Shown: positions 44,350 through 55,339, counted from the stretch's first letter. The stretch: 64,000 nt of DNA from Site-B1 sp963827785 (GCA_963827785.1 CAWHCT010000010.1:1-64000); one strand, 5' to 3'. Notes: generated by a model from the sequence alone, not told the origin. Translations and numbers: made by a program.

Positions 44350-46774
44350 ATGAAATACTTCAAGTTCTTATTATCCCTTTTATTGGTTATAGCTGCTTTT
44401 TACGGTTTAAACAATAAGGTTGGTTCTGCTCCGCCTTTCGGTAAATTTTTAAATCCCGCACAAGGAATCTGGCAAAATGAAAAAGATGAAACAGTCAGTG
44501 GTGATCTTCAAATTGATGGTCTTGTAGATAACGTCATTGTGCATTATGACAAGCATTTTATTCCACATGTTTTTGCCCAAAACGAAACAGATCTTTACAG
44601 GACACAAGGATACATTACAGCCAAACATCGCTTATGGCAAATGGAATTTCAAACTCATGCTGCAGCCGGAAGGTTATCGGAAATCATTGGTGAAGGTGCC
44701 ATTAAATTATGACAAAGAGGAAAGAAGACGTGGAATGGGCTATGGAGCAGAGCAAACCATCTTGAAAATGCAGGAAGATCCTGAAACTCTTAAATACCTG
44801 GAAGCTTATAGTGCCGGAGTCAACCAGCATATAAACAGTCTGACAACAGCCGATTTTCCTGTAGAATATAAGTTGTTAAACTACGCTCCTGAACCATGGA
44901 CCATAAAGAAAACAGCCTTACTTCTGATGTATATGACGAAGGATCTGGCAGGTGGTGACGATGATCTGGAATTTACCAATGCCTTACGCTTATTTGGAAA
45001 AGAAAAATTTGACCTTTTATTTCCTGATTTTTTTGACATTAACGATCCTGTTATCCCTAAAGATACAGATTGGAGTTTTATAGATGTTCCAATAACCGAG
45101 ACGCCGGAAAATGAATTCGTTCTGGATTCTATTTCAGAAACCATCACCAAACCTCATCCTGATAATGGAAGTAATAACTGGGCCATTTCAGGAAGCTAAA
45201 TCGTATTCCGGAAATCCTATTTTAGCCAACGATCCGCATTTAGGCCTAAATCTTCCTTCCATTTGGTTTGTCATGCAATTGAGCACACCAACACATAATG
45301 CTTTTGGAGCTACATTACCTGGTGCGCTTGGTGTTATTTCAGGATTTAATACACATATTGCATGGGGAGAAACAAATGCGACAAGGGATGCTCTTGACTG
45401 GTATAAAATTGAATTCAAAGACGAAACCAGAGACCCAATACAAATATGATAATAGTTACAGAACTACAACATTTCGTAGTTGAGGAAATAAAGGTAAAAG
45501 GTAAAAAAACTGTTTTAGACACGGTGGTTTATACGCATCATGGTCCGGTGGTATATGATCACAATTTTAAAGGTGATAATCCGAAAGAAGGTTATGCCAT
45601 GAAATGGATTGGTCATTTAGGCGGAAATAATCAGCGACCATTTTTAGACTTGAATAAAGCTAAAAATTATGATGATTACTTAGATGCAATTAAAGATTAT
45701 ACTGCACCTGCTCAAAACTTTGTTTTTGCTTCAACAGAAGGTGATATTGCACTTATGGATTCAGGGTAAGTTTCCCAATAAATGGAAAGGACAAGGTAAA
45801 TTTTTAATGGATGGTAGCAATCCGGAGAATGACTGGCAAAGCTTTATTAGAACAACCTTTCAATGCACATACCAAAAATCCGGAACGTGGTTTTGTGAGT
45901 TCTGCGAATCAGCATCCTGTTGACCCTTCTTATCCTTTCTACGTATTCAACGACGGCTACGAAGCATACAGAAACAGAGTCATTAATACATTTCTTATCT
46001 TCAAAAGAAGATATTGATATTCAAGATTTTAAGGATCTTCAGAACAACAACTTCAATTTACTGGCTTCTGAAATGCTTCCTTATATTCTGGAAACAATGG
46101 ATACTTCTAATCTTATCTGATTACGAGAATCAATTTTTGGAGATTATGAAAAAATGGGATTTTACTTATGATATCGATAAAGTTGGTCCAGGACGATGGG
46201 ACAGCTGGTGGAATAGACTTTATAACCTTACCTGGGACGAATTTAAAGTGGAAAACTACGGCATTGGATAGTCCATTTGATTACCAGACCACTTATATGT
46301 TACGTTTTAAAGGAGATGATGCCTTTATGGATATCAAGGAAACTCCTGAAAATGAAACAGCAAAAGATTTGTTTTTAATTTCTTTTAAAGAAACTGCAAA
46401 GGCCTATCAGGAATGGGAATCAGAAAATGGCAATTACAATTGGAATAAAGAAAAAGACGTTTTTGTTGGTCATTTATTGCAGGCTCTTACCTGCCTTTTC
46501 AAGATTTAATATTCCTATTGGCGGTGACGGCAATGCCGTTAATGCCATGTCCAAAAATCATGGACCATCATGGAGAATGATTGTTGAAATGACATCGCCA
46601 CCAACTGCTCTGGGAATTTATCCTGGTGGACAATCCGGTAATCCAGGAAGTAAATACTATGATAATTTTATAGATGACTGGGCAGAAGGAAAATATTTAG
46701 AATTATTGTTTATACAAGATCAAAACAAAACCGAAGGCATTATTTCCACTCAAACTTTAACACCTAAACAATGA
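44350..46774 (+). pseudogene. Penicillin-acylase-family (S45) N-terminal nucleophile hydrolase with ten +1 frameshifts
   Basis: Successive short frames together give a full S45 acylase: membrane-anchored N-terminus, alpha-chain motif HRLWQMEFQTHAAAGRLSEI, and the beta-chain start GSNNWAISGS with the nucleophile Ser. Later segments include ANDPHLGLNLPSIWF, GFNTHIAWGETNA, and the C-terminal NAMSKNHGPSWRMIVEM. By hand, ten single-base insertions (near 44700, 45196, 45434, 45476, 45755, 45849, 45992, 46116, 46261 and 46475) restore one frame of 804 residues; the total length 2425 minus 10 equals 805 codons. No in-frame nonsense or deletion was seen. It is either a recently dead gene or an intact one with sequencing errors. 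Such enzymes cleave acyl-amides, often acyl-homoserine lactones. Confidence 0.85.
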
Positions 46775-47131
46775 ACAAAAATATTATCAACTTTATAGCA
46801 ACTCTTATTATTAGCCATAATTTTGTCTCAATTTTTACCTTGGTGGTCCATTATGCTCGCCGCATTTTTTACAGGTTTATTATTTAGCTTAAAAAAGAGT
46901 GCTGTCTTTTTTATTCCTTTTTTGGCAATAGCACTATTTTGGATGATCTATTCCTTTTTGTTAAGTAGTTCTAATGATTTTATAATGGCAAAAAAAATAG
47001 CGGTTCTGTTGCCTCTTCAAGGTAATCCTTATCTACTTATATTAGCAACTGGCCTTATTGGCGGAATCGCAGCCGGAATTGCTGGAGTTTTTGGTAACCA
47101 ATGTAAAAACTTGTTTTCAAAAAGAAATTGA
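46771..47131 (+). CDS. Small polytopic membrane protein, one +1 frameshift
   Basis: The ATG at 46771 overlaps the acylase stop (ATGA). After one extra base near 46803-46806 (context ACTCTTATTATTAG) the frame continues as SQFLPWWSIMLAAFFTGLLF to 47131. The 361-nt length is 3x120+1. Corrected, it is a ~119-residue protein with four hydrophobic segments, unknown function, translationally coupled to the acylase. Confidence 0.7.
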
Positions 47132-47154
47132 AAATCTGATAAAACTGACATAAT

Positions 47155-47868
47155 ATGATAACAAAACTAAACCTTGAAAACATATTATTTCTTGATATTG
47201 AAACCGTTCCTGAGATGCAGGATTTTAAAGATCTGGATTCTGACAAGCAAGAACTTTGGGAACTAAAGTCAAAATACCAGCGTCATGATGAGTATACTGC
47301 AGAGGAGTTTTATCCCAGTGCAGGCATTTGGGCAGAATTTGGCAAAATAATATGTATATCTGTTGGCTACTTTACTTTTAAAGGGGATATTAGATCATTC
47401 CGGGTTACTTCCTTTTATGGAGATGAAATAAAGCTTCTGAAAGATTTTAAGAACCTTTTGATCTCTCATTTTAGTCAGGCTAAACATTTACTTTGTGCCC
47501 ATAATGGCAAAGAATTCGATTTTCCTTACATAGCCAGAAGAATGATTATAAATGACATTACCTTACCATATAAGCTAAATTTATTCGGAAAGAAACCCTG
47601 GGAGGTACCGCATCTGGACACTCTTGAATTATGGAAATTTGGAGACTATAAGAATTATACATCTTTGAAATTATTGACCAATGTCTTAGGAATCCCATCA
47701 CCAAAAGATGATATTGACGGAAGTGATGTTTATCGCGTTTTTTATGAAGAAAATGACATCAGCAAAATAATAGAGTATTGTGAAAAAGACACCATTGCTG
47801 TAGCCCAAATTTTTTTGAGATTAAGAGGTGATGAAATTCTGAATGATGATGAAATAATTCATATATAA
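47155..47868 (+). CDS. PolB-related 3'-5' exonuclease (DNA_pol_B_exo2 type)
   Basis: A 237-residue RNase H-fold nuclease: FLDIETVPEM (DxE metal pair), LLCAHNGKEFDFPYIARRM (ExoII motif) and YCEKDTIAVAQIFLRL (ExoIII motif). It matches the predicted 3'-5' exonuclease family related to the exonuclease domain of PolB. Cytosolic; partner and substrate are unknown. It lies 24 bp after the small membrane protein. Confidence 0.88.
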   Translation: MITKLNLENILFLDIETVPEMQDFKDLDSDKQELWELKSKYQRHDEYTAEEFYPSAGIWAEFGKIICISVGYFTFKGDIRSFRVTSFYGDEIKLLKDFKNLLISHFSQAKHLLCAHNGKEFDFPYIARRMIINDITLPYKLNLFGKKPWEVPHLDTLELWKFGDYKNYTSLKLLTNVLGIPSPKDDIDGSDVYRVFYEENDISKIIEYCEKDTIAVAQIFLRLRGDEILNDDEIIHI

Positions 47869-47899
47869 AAAAAGTCCAGATTTTATATCTGGACTTTTT
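47868..47899. terminator. Bidirectional intrinsic terminator
   Basis: AAAAAGTCCAGA and TCTGGACTTTTT form a perfect stem around TTTTATA between convergent genes. Confidence 0.85.
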
Positions 47900-47918
47900 C
47901 ATTTAAACATTAGGTTAT

Positions 47919-50900
47919 CTATTTTCTAATAAATCGTTTGGTAATAATTTCTCCTTCAGTAAAAAAGGTGATTTGATAAACAGCAGATTCCAAATTACTA
48001 ATGTCAATCTTACTATTAGTAATTTCTCCTTTATCAACTAACTGCCCAAGAGTATTAAATACTTCATATTTTACATATCTATAAGGCGAAATAATATTTA
48101 AATGATTTCCTTTTACAGGATTGGGATAAATATTAATATCTTCTCCCTCATAGTTATCAATACCAGAATCAACTAAAATGTCTTTTGAAGCCCCGGCAGA
48201 TGTAAAGTTGATATTGTCAATAGCTATATCTGCTTGCCAGGTACTACCCGTTACTCTATTAAATCTGACCTGGATACTTCCACCAACATATGAAGAAAGA
48301 TCTACACTTGCTGATTGCCATGTATTCCCTAGGTTACCTGAACTATTCCACACACTTAACCAACTTGAACCATTATCATTACTCACTTCTAAATCTAATG
48401 TTCCCATATTCGTCGATCCATATTGATGGTAATTAAAGTTAAATGTAGCAAAAGATTGATCACTTAAATCAAAACAAGGAGATGTTATAATGGCTCTTTT
48501 ATTTGGATAGCCAGTACCATTTCCAGAAGCCTCGACATAAATGTAATACGATCCTTGAATTGCACCAGATGGACCTGTACTGCTTGAAGGCGTTCCATTT
48601 GCATCAACGGTCCAATTAAGGTCATCAGCTGTTGATTGTGTCCATGCACCTATAGTATTTTCAAATCCTTCTGAATACGGATATGATGCAATTCCTCCTG
48701 AACAACCGGATATGACTACTGCCCCATCTGTTAAGCTAACGTCGTCTATGGCAATATCCGCTTGCCAAGTACTTCCAATAAAGCGGTTAAATCTAAGTTG
48801 AACACTTCCGCTATTATAAGCAGATAGGTCTACACTTGCAGATAACCACGAATTGCCTAAATTACCGGAACTATTCCAAACTGAAGTCCAGGTAACTCCG
48901 TTATCATCACTTAATTCCAGATCAATTGTTCCCATATTTGTTGAACCATATTGATGGTATTTAAAATTAAATTTTGGTTCAGCTAGAGCACTTAGGTCAA
49001 AACAAGGAGAATTTAAAATCGCTCTCTTGCTTGGATAATTTGGACTTGATGCCTCTACATATATGTAATAGGATCCTTGAACAGCGCTGGATGGACCTGT
49101 ATTACTGGATGGTGTTCCATTTGCATCAACTGTCCAATTAATGTCATCGGCAGTAGATTGAGTCCAAGCTCCTAATGTGTTCTCAAATCCTTCAAAGTAT
49201 GGATACGATGTAATACCTCCTGAACATCCTGAAACATCCAAAGTAGTTACATTAACAACATTACTTGAAGCTGATTCATTTCCAGCTGCATCTTTCGCAA
49301 TGACACTAAAATTGTAACCTGTATTTGCCGACAATCCGGTAACCTGAAAATTAGTTGTTGATACAGTTGCAATAACTGCTGCGCCTTGATACACATCATA
49401 AGCTGTAACACCAACATTATCTGTAGAAGCTGTCCAACTTAAATCTGTTGATGATTGCGTTGTATTTGACGCCGTAAGGTTTGTTGGTGCAGACGGCGCT
49501 TGAGTATCTGGTGGGTCTAAAGTTGTAATATTTGCAATATTACTTGCAGAAGATTGATTTCCGGCCACATCTCTAGCCACAACAGTAAACGAATAACTAG
49601 TGCTCGCATTTAAACCGGTAACCTGGTAATTGGTATTTACCACATTTGCAATAACTGTTGGTCCTTCATATACATCGTAACTAAATACACCAACGTTGTC
49701 TGTTGAGGCAGTCCAATTTAAATCTGTTGATGTTTGAGTTGTATTTGATGCTGTAAGATTAGAAGGAGTACTAGGAGGTGTTGAATCTACAAACACATCT
49801 GTCGTTACATTAACAATATTACTCTCTCCTGAAACATTTCCAGCAGTGTCTTTAGCTCTGACACTGAATGAATAGGAAGTACCAGCCGTTAAACCTGTAA
49901 CTTGATAAGTTAAACCAGTTAAAGAGGCAATTAATGTAGCACCTTGATAAACATCATAGCCTGTTACACCAACATTATCAGAAGAAGCATTCCAACTTAA
50001 ATCTGTAGTTGTTTGAGTTGTATTTGATGCCACTAAATTTGTTGGCACTGTTGGAGCTTGAGTATCCGGCGGATCTAAGGTTGTTACATTTGCAACATTA
50101 CTTGAGACAGATTCATTACCTGCGGCATCTTTTGCAATTACAGAGAAAACATACGCTGTACTAGGTAACAATCCCGTTACTTGATAGTTTGTTGTAGCTA
50201 CAGTAGCTATAACAGTGCTTCCCTGATACACATCATAAGCCGTCACACCAACATTATCTGTTGAAGCAGTCCAAGTTAAATCTGTTGATGTTTGAGTTGT
50301 ATTTGATGCCGTTAAATTTGCAGGTGCAGAAGGCCCTTCAATATCTGGCCCAGAACCTTGAATAATAACTGTATAGTCCTCAACTTCTCCATATGTAAAT
50401 GTTTCACATGATGTTGGAATTCCGTTATATTTCATTGATACTCTCATTCTGGTAGAGTTTTCTACTGCGCCTGCAGGCACTGTAAAATTACCACTAACTG
50501 TTGTAGCTTTTGTGTTTCCCTGAGTCCAAACTTGTTCACCTGCGTCAGTGAAATCTCCATCTCTGTTATAATCAATCCAAACTGAATAGGCTTCGTTATA
50601 AACCGTTCCAGTCCAAGTTGGAGTAACAGTTATTGTATATTGAGTATCCTTTGTTAAGGTTGTAGAAATACTAGTAAAATCTGAATAGAATTGTGCTCCG
50701 GAACTATTGTCAATACTATTCAATTGAACTCTGCTTATATATTCATCATTTACATTTGTACTTGCCGAACTACAATAATTTAGTTGAACATCAGTGGTAG
50801 TAAAATTAATGATACTACTATATGCAGATGTTGAATTGTCTGGGCATTTGCTTCTAACTTGAGCTTCATATTGAGTTAAAGCTGTCAACCCTGTTAATGC

Positions 50901-52985
50901 TGAAGAAATACCAGCTACTGATGATGTTGTCCATGTTCCTGAACCCACTGCTCTATATTGCAGATCAAATGACGCTCCTGCAACTGCATCCCAACTTAAA
51001 GTGGCAGAATTCGTCCCAATACTTGAAGCTGACAAACCTGTTGGTACAGTTGCATTACAAACAACTTGTCCTGCAATTGTAAAATCGGTATTTGAAATAT
51101 CAAAGAAAACATGATTAGATCCTTTTACCATAATTCTATTTTGAGAACCTTGATTATTTGGTACAACAATATCATGTGAACCATCATTTGGTACTCCAAA
51201 GGCTAAAGAGATTGGATACGTATCGCCTCCATCTGTTGACAAGAAAATATCAACATTTGATGCATTCACTCCATTTCCAGTTGTTCCCGCTACATTCCAA
51301 GTCACTGTTTGAGTTGTTCCAGCGTTCCAAGTAACATTCGTATTTGGCACATTAAGAATAAATGGACCTGCTGTGCCATTTACAGTAATAACAGTATCAT
51401 CGCTATTATTATTTCCTCCTCCGGCAACATTATCCCTAACAGTTAATCTAAAAGTTAGTGACCTGGCTACATTAGGAACTGCCTCCCATTGCCAAGATGT
51501 AGCTCCAGTTTTTATAGTTGATAATCTTGGGAAGTATCTCTTAGAATCAGTTGTTGGGTTAAATGATCTAAACGCAGTACCTGATGTATTATTCACACTC
51601 GGATTTGTAGTTGTTGGTGAACCAGAATTAAATTGTTCCCAGCAATAAGTTAGAACATCTCCTGTATCAGCATCTGTGGCAGTACCATCTAACACAAAAG
51701 GAGTTCCTTTAGGAATTGTGTAATTTGCTCCTGCATTTACTGTTGGAACCGCATTGCCAGTGCTTGAATTAGTTTGGCAACTTGTACTTTTAATATAATC
51801 AGTTATTTGTTCGATAGAAACAGCATGAAAATATGGATCACTATGAGCTTGCACATCTGTAGCTCCGGTTATTCCGGCGTAACCCATAATTGTTGAGCCA
51901 CTACCCGGCTCCATTTGTACTCCAGTACCCTCATTACTAAATGTGAAAGTATGATTTCCACCAAATTGATGGCCCATCTCATGGGCTACATAATCAACAT
52001 CAAAATTGTCTCCTTCCGGAACAGTATGTGATGTCCATCCGCTTCCTTTTTGGTTATTCACACATACACATCCAATGCAACCTGCATTTCCATTATTTTG
52101 GAGATTTGCAAAAAGATGGCCTATATCATAATTGGATTCTCCAATGACACTTGTAAGCGTAGACTGCAGGGCGCTATTGTATCCTGAAGTAGTGCTTGCA
52201 TAAGGATCACTACTTGTACTTGTATAAATAACATCATCAGTATTGGCAATCAATACCATTGTAACATTAAAATCACTTTCATATATACCGTTTACCCTTG
52301 TCATTGTCGTGTTTATGGCCGCTAAAGCCAAAGCTTTTGTGCCTCCGTGGTACTGTGTGTATTCTCCCGTCGCCGAAACAACTAATCTATATGTGCGTAA
52401 AATCCCGTCATCTGCATTTTTTAAATAAGAAGAATTTCCATCAAGCATTTTATTGGCAGATTCTACTACCTCGCATTCAAAATCATTGAGATCACCAGTT
52501 TTATCTTCTCTTTTATAAACAGTATAACTTTGCAAGTCATTGGTGTATGGTTCTATAAAACTTGCTGGTTTGTTTGCAGATAGTCTCATGCTCTGCAATC
52601 CTAAAGGAGAAATACTAAATCGAATTCTTGCAGTTGGATCTTCTACTCCCTGTCCTGCATAGGATTTGATATTAGGGTACTTAGCCTGCAGATCTGGATG
52701 CATAACAGAAGCCTCCATAATTCTGAAGCTTTCTAGTTCTCCCTCTGCATTTGGAAAAGAAATAATTAAGTTAGAATTTCCATAAAACTCACCCCTAATT
52801 GGAGCTTTACTTAAAGCTTGTTTTAAAGCCTCAATATTCAAGTTATAGGTTTCTTTTGTTGGTAAAATTTGTTTACTTGGCTTAATTTTAGAAATATTTG
52901 CCGGAGTTTGTTTTTGCCAAAATGATTTACTTTGAGAAAAAGCAAAAGATGTGCACAGTAAAAATAATAGTAGAAGTTTTTTCAT
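47919..52985 (-). CDS. Secreted reprolysin-like (M12B) metalloprotease with FN3 repeats and T9SS domain
   Basis: A 1688-residue surface or secreted protease. The order is: signal peptide (1-17), propeptide, a reprolysin-type zinc domain with HEMGHQFGGNH (about 336-346) and a Met-turn-like STIMGYAG, an FN3-like module, a GEVED domain (CSSAST...YGEVEDYTV), four near-identical FN3 domains (about 880-1245), two MAM-like beta-sandwiches (about 1250-1600), and a C-terminal T9SS type A sorting domain (NIYPNPVKGNHLNII, VFNTLGQLVDKG, ESAVYQITFF). It probably degrades extracellular protein. The gene is intact despite its length. Confidence 0.92.
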   Translation of the reverse strand: MKKLLLLFLLCTSFAFSQSKSFWQKQTPANISKIKPSKQILPTKETYNLNIEALKQALSKAPIRGEFYGNSNLIISFPNAEGELESFRIMEASVMHPDLQAKYPNIKSYAGQGVEDPTARIRFSISPLGLQSMRLSANKPASFIEPYTNDLQSYTVYKREDKTGDLNDFECEVVESANKMLDGNSSYLKNADDGILRTYRLVVSATGEYTQYHGGTKALALAAINTTMTRVNGIYESDFNVTMVLIANTDDVIYTSTSSDPYASTTSGYNSALQSTLTSVIGESNYDIGHLFANLQNNGNAGCIGCVCVNNQKGSGWTSHTVPEGDNFDVDYVAHEMGHQFGGNHTFTFSNEGTGVQMEPGSGSTIMGYAGITGATDVQAHSDPYFHAVSIEQITDYIKSTSCQTNSSTGNAVPTVNAGANYTIPKGTPFVLDGTATDADTGDVLTYCWEQFNSGSPTTTNPSVNNTSGTAFRSFNPTTDSKRYFPRLSTIKTGATSWQWEAVPNVARSLTFRLTVRDNVAGGGNNNSDDTVITVNGTAGPFILNVPNTNVTWNAGTTQTVTWNVAGTTGNGVNASNVDIFLSTDGGDTYPISLAFGVPNDGSHDIVVPNNQGSQNRIMVKGSNHVFFDISNTDFTIAGQVVCNATVPTGLSASSIGTNSATLSWDAVAGASFDLQYRAVGSGTWTTSSVAGISSALTGLTALTQYEAQVRSKCPDNSTSAYSSIINFTTTDVQLNYCSSASTNVNDEYISRVQLNSIDNSSGAQFYSDFTSISTTLTKDTQYTITVTPTWTGTVYNEAYSVWIDYNRDGDFTDAGEQVWTQGNTKATTVSGNFTVPAGAVENSTRMRVSMKYNGIPTSCETFTYGEVEDYTVIIQGSGPDIEGPSAPANLTASNTTQTSTDLTWTASTDNVGVTAYDVYQGSTVIATVATTNYQVTGLLPSTAYVFSVIAKDAAGNESVSSNVANVTTLDPPDTQAPTVPTNLVASNTTQTTTDLSWNASSDNVGVTGYDVYQGATLIASLTGLTYQVTGLTAGTSYSFSVRAKDTAGNVSGESNIVNVTTDVFVDSTPPSTPSNLTASNTTQTSTDLNWTASTDNVGVFSYDVYEGPTVIANVVNTNYQVTGLNASTSYSFTVVARDVAGNQSSASNIANITTLDPPDTQAPSAPTNLTASNTTQSSTDLSWTASTDNVGVTAYDVYQGAAVIATVSTTNFQVTGLSANTGYNFSVIAKDAAGNESASSNVVNVTTLDVSGCSGGITSYPYFEGFENTLGAWTQSTADDINWTVDANGTPSSNTGPSSAVQGSYYIYVEASSPNYPSKRAILNSPCFDLSALAEPKFNFKYHQYGSTNMGTIDLELSDDNGVTWTSVWNSSGNLGNSWLSASVDLSAYNSGSVQLRFNRFIGSTWQADIAIDDVSLTDGAVVISGCSGGIASYPYSEGFENTIGAWTQSTADDLNWTVDANGTPSSSTGPSGAIQGSYYIYVEASGNGTGYPNKRAIITSPCFDLSDQSFATFNFNYHQYGSTNMGTLDLEVSNDNGSSWLSVWNSSGNLGNTWQSASVDLSSYVGGSIQVRFNRVTGSTWQADIAIDNINFTSAGASKDILVDSGIDNYEGEDINIYPNPVKGNHLNIISPYRYVKYEVFNTLGQLVDKGEITNSKIDISNLESAVYQITFFTEGEIITKRFIRK
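48185..49235 (-). repeat. Two tandem ~510-bp repeats (MAM-like domains)
   Basis: The coding sequence contains two copies of a ~170-residue module beginning GCSGGITSYPYFEGFENT and GCSGGIASYPYSEGFENT, highly similar at DNA level. They lie just before the sorting domain. Confidence 0.8.
49236..50345 (-). repeat. Four tandem ~285-bp FN3 repeats
   Basis: Four consecutive fibronectin type III modules share LTASNTTQTSTDLTWTAS-like and DNVGVTAYDVYQG-like segments, with long runs of identical DNA. Such repeats can expand or contract by recombination and can mislead short-read assembly. Confidence 0.85.
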
Positions 52986-53129
52986 TTTTTATTGATTAAT
53001 AGCTGTTAATTTTTTGAAAATAGAAAATTTTTTAATGATTCAATTATATTTATAAATAAAATATAAAATTATTTTAGCGATTATGGTTTTACCACAATAA
53101 TCCTATCAGAAAAACCGTATTTTTAAGAA

Positions 53130-54821
53130 ATGAATAAGACAAATTTACTCTCAGTAAAAGACCTATCCGTTTCTTTTTTAACCAATAAAAAAGAATCTCA
53201 AATTTTAAAGTCTATTTCATTTGACCTAAAGGAAAATGAAATTCTGGGAATTGTGGGTGAATCCGGATCAGGGAAATCCATTACAGCTCTTTCTATTTTA
53301 GGATTATTGCCTCGTTCAATTTCTAAAATTAATTCCGGTTCAATTCAATTTGAAGAGACGGATCTGGCTGCTTTGGACCATAAATCCTTTCAAAGCATAA
53401 GAGGAAATAAGATTAGTATGATCTTCCAGGAACCCATGAGTGCCTTGAATCCGTCTATGACATGCGGAGAACAGGTTTTTGAAATAATAGCTCAACACAG
53501 ATCTTTAAGTAAAAAAGAAATAATTAACGAAACTTTGCTTTTATTCGAAAAAGTAAAGCTCCCTGAGCCAACCAGAGTCTACAATGCTTATCCGCACGAG
53601 ATTTCAGGCGGACAAATGCAGCGCGTCATGATTGCCATGGCTATTGCCTGCAAACCAAAAATTTTGATTGCTGATGAACCCTCGACTGCTCTGGATGTCA
53701 CAGTACAAAAAGATATAATCAGTCTTTTAAAAGAGTTGCAAAAGGAAACAAAAATGAGTATCCTATTTATATCTCATGACCTGTCACTTGTCAGTGAAAT
53801 TGCCCATCGTGTGATCGTTATGTATCAGGGTGAGATCGTGGAGGCAGGTGCCGTAAAGAAAATTTTTAAAGATCCAAAACACATCTATACCAAAGCACTT
53901 ATTCACTCAAGACCTTCAATAGATAGTCGTCCCAGAAGACTGCCAACTATACAGGATTATTTGAATGATTCCGTAGATAATAACATGATCTCAAAAAAAG
54001 AAAGAGAGCAAAGTCATAAAATTATATATGCAAAAAAGCCTTTACTCGAGATAAAAAATTTGGAAAAAGAATATTTTTCCAAAGCAGGATTTTTTAAAAA
54101 ATCTGAAGCATTCAAAGCAGTAGATAAAGTTAGTTTTAAGTTGTATCCAGGTGAAACTCTGGGTTTGGTGGGCGAATCGGGTTGTGGTAAATCTACCTTG
54201 GGAAATGCTATTCTACAACTTGATAAGGCTACGGCAGGACAAATATTTTATAATGGGAAGGATATTACCAATCTCCCAAAAGCTTCCATTAGGAAATTAA
54301 GAAAAGATATTCAAATAATTTTTCAAGATCCCTTTTCTTCATTAAATCCAAGGATTCCTGTTGGCAAGGCGATAATGGAACCTATGAAGGTCCATGAATT
54401 ATACAATTCTGAGAAAGAAAGAAAAGAAAAAGTACTGGCTATTTTGAATCAGGTAGGGTTATCAGAGGATTATTTCTACCGATATCCTCATGAGTTCTCC
54501 GGCGGTCAAAGGCAACGCATTGGAATTGCCAGAACAATAGCATTGAACCCAAAATTGATAATATGTGATGAATCGGTTTCTGCGCTGGATATTTCTGTTC
54601 AAGCTCAGGTGTTAAACTTATTGAACAGCCTGAAAGAGAACTTTGGTTTTACTTATATTTTTATATCTCACGACCTGTCTGTAGTAAAATATATGTCAGA
54701 TCAATTACTGGTAATGAATAAGGGTAAAATTGAAGAATCTGGAGAAGCTGACTCCATTTATGAAGATCCAAAAACTGAATACACTCAAAAGTTGATCAAT
54801 GCAATTCCAAAAGGATTATAG
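53130..54821 (+). CDS. Fused dipeptide/oligopeptide ABC transporter ATP-binding protein (DppD-DppF type)
   Basis: A 563-residue protein with two complete ABC ATPase domains. The first (about 1-265) has GESGSGKSI, LSGGQ-type EISGGQMQRVMIAMA and LIADEPSTALDVT; the second (about 305-563) has GESGCGKST, FSGGQRQRIGIART and IICDESVSALDIS. The oligopeptide C-terminal extension HIYTKALIHSRP follows domain one. Both sites look active. It would power a peptide or nickel-type importer whose permeases are not adjacent, as often in Bacteroidota (YejF-like). Confidence 0.93.
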   Translation: MNKTNLLSVKDLSVSFLTNKKESQILKSISFDLKENEILGIVGESGSGKSITALSILGLLPRSISKINSGSIQFEETDLAALDHKSFQSIRGNKISMIFQEPMSALNPSMTCGEQVFEIIAQHRSLSKKEIINETLLLFEKVKLPEPTRVYNAYPHEISGGQMQRVMIAMAIACKPKILIADEPSTALDVTVQKDIISLLKELQKETKMSILFISHDLSLVSEIAHRVIVMYQGEIVEAGAVKKIFKDPKHIYTKALIHSRPSIDSRPRRLPTIQDYLNDSVDNNMISKKEREQSHKIIYAKKPLLEIKNLEKEYFSKAGFFKKSEAFKAVDKVSFKLYPGETLGLVGESGCGKSTLGNAILQLDKATAGQIFYNGKDITNLPKASIRKLRKDIQIIFQDPFSSLNPRIPVGKAIMEPMKVHELYNSEKERKEKVLAILNQVGLSEDYFYRYPHEFSGGQRQRIGIARTIALNPKLIICDESVSALDISVQAQVLNLLNSLKENFGFTYIFISHDLSVVKYMSDQLLVMNKGKIEESGEADSIYEDPKTEYTQKLINAIPKGL

Positions 54822-55339
54822 CATAAATACTTTTTTCATCAAATAATGAAAGCTGCGAATAAATCTGACGGTTCCTTGTACGTTCTTGTAGAATTCACTC
54901 TTGTGAAAAGATTTAGTTCGTGGTAGATTTGTGTCCATAACAAAAGGTTAAGTTCTTAGTAGATTTGAAACAAAAAGTAGGTTTATTTAGGGACTGTAAA
55001 TGTGCAAAGAATATTTGAATTTTTCAGTTTAAATACACTTATTTTCGATGAATTGCTTAAAATTTTAACATTTGGTCATTTGATTATTTTTTAAATCTCG
55101 CACCCAATCAATCACATCTAGTAAACTAATCAATTTATTTTCAGTCAATTAAATTTGACCCTGTTTTACGAAAACCTATTAAATTGAAAAAAAAATAAAA
55201 ATTTCGTTTTTCACTCAAAAAAAATTTGAATAATGGATAAGATCTAAGCAAGAAGCATGTAGTTCATCGAGTATTTTTGCATTTAGCTGGTTTTATACAT
55301 ATGTTTGCTTATTAATACAATAGCCCCAAGCTATTCTAA
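54822..55339. other. AT-rich intergenic region upstream of the giant surface protein
   Basis: No ORF or RNA fold is supported here. The last ~90 bp carry the promoter-like pair at 55276-55307 and a leader (AGTTCATCGA, GCCCCAAGCTATTCTAA) that is repeated upstream of the tandem paralogue at 60281. Confidence 0.6.
55276..55307 (+). promoter_or_regulatory. Bacteroidota promoter of the first giant surface protein
   Basis: TTTG (55276-55279), a 20-nt spacer and TATGTTTG (55300-55307) fit the -33/-7 consensus. The same boxes and spacing occur upstream of the paralogue (60205-60236). Confidence 0.7.

Noticed and set aside
44350..46774. Programmed +1 frameshifting as the explanation for the acylase
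   Set aside because: Ten recoding events in one message would give almost no full-length protein, and several contexts are not slippery; sequencing error or recent decay is far likelier. It is kept only as a testable alternative.
49236..50345. CRISPR-like repetitive array
   Set aside because: The ~285-bp repeats are coding FN3 domains in one open frame; no short repeats with unique spacers occur.
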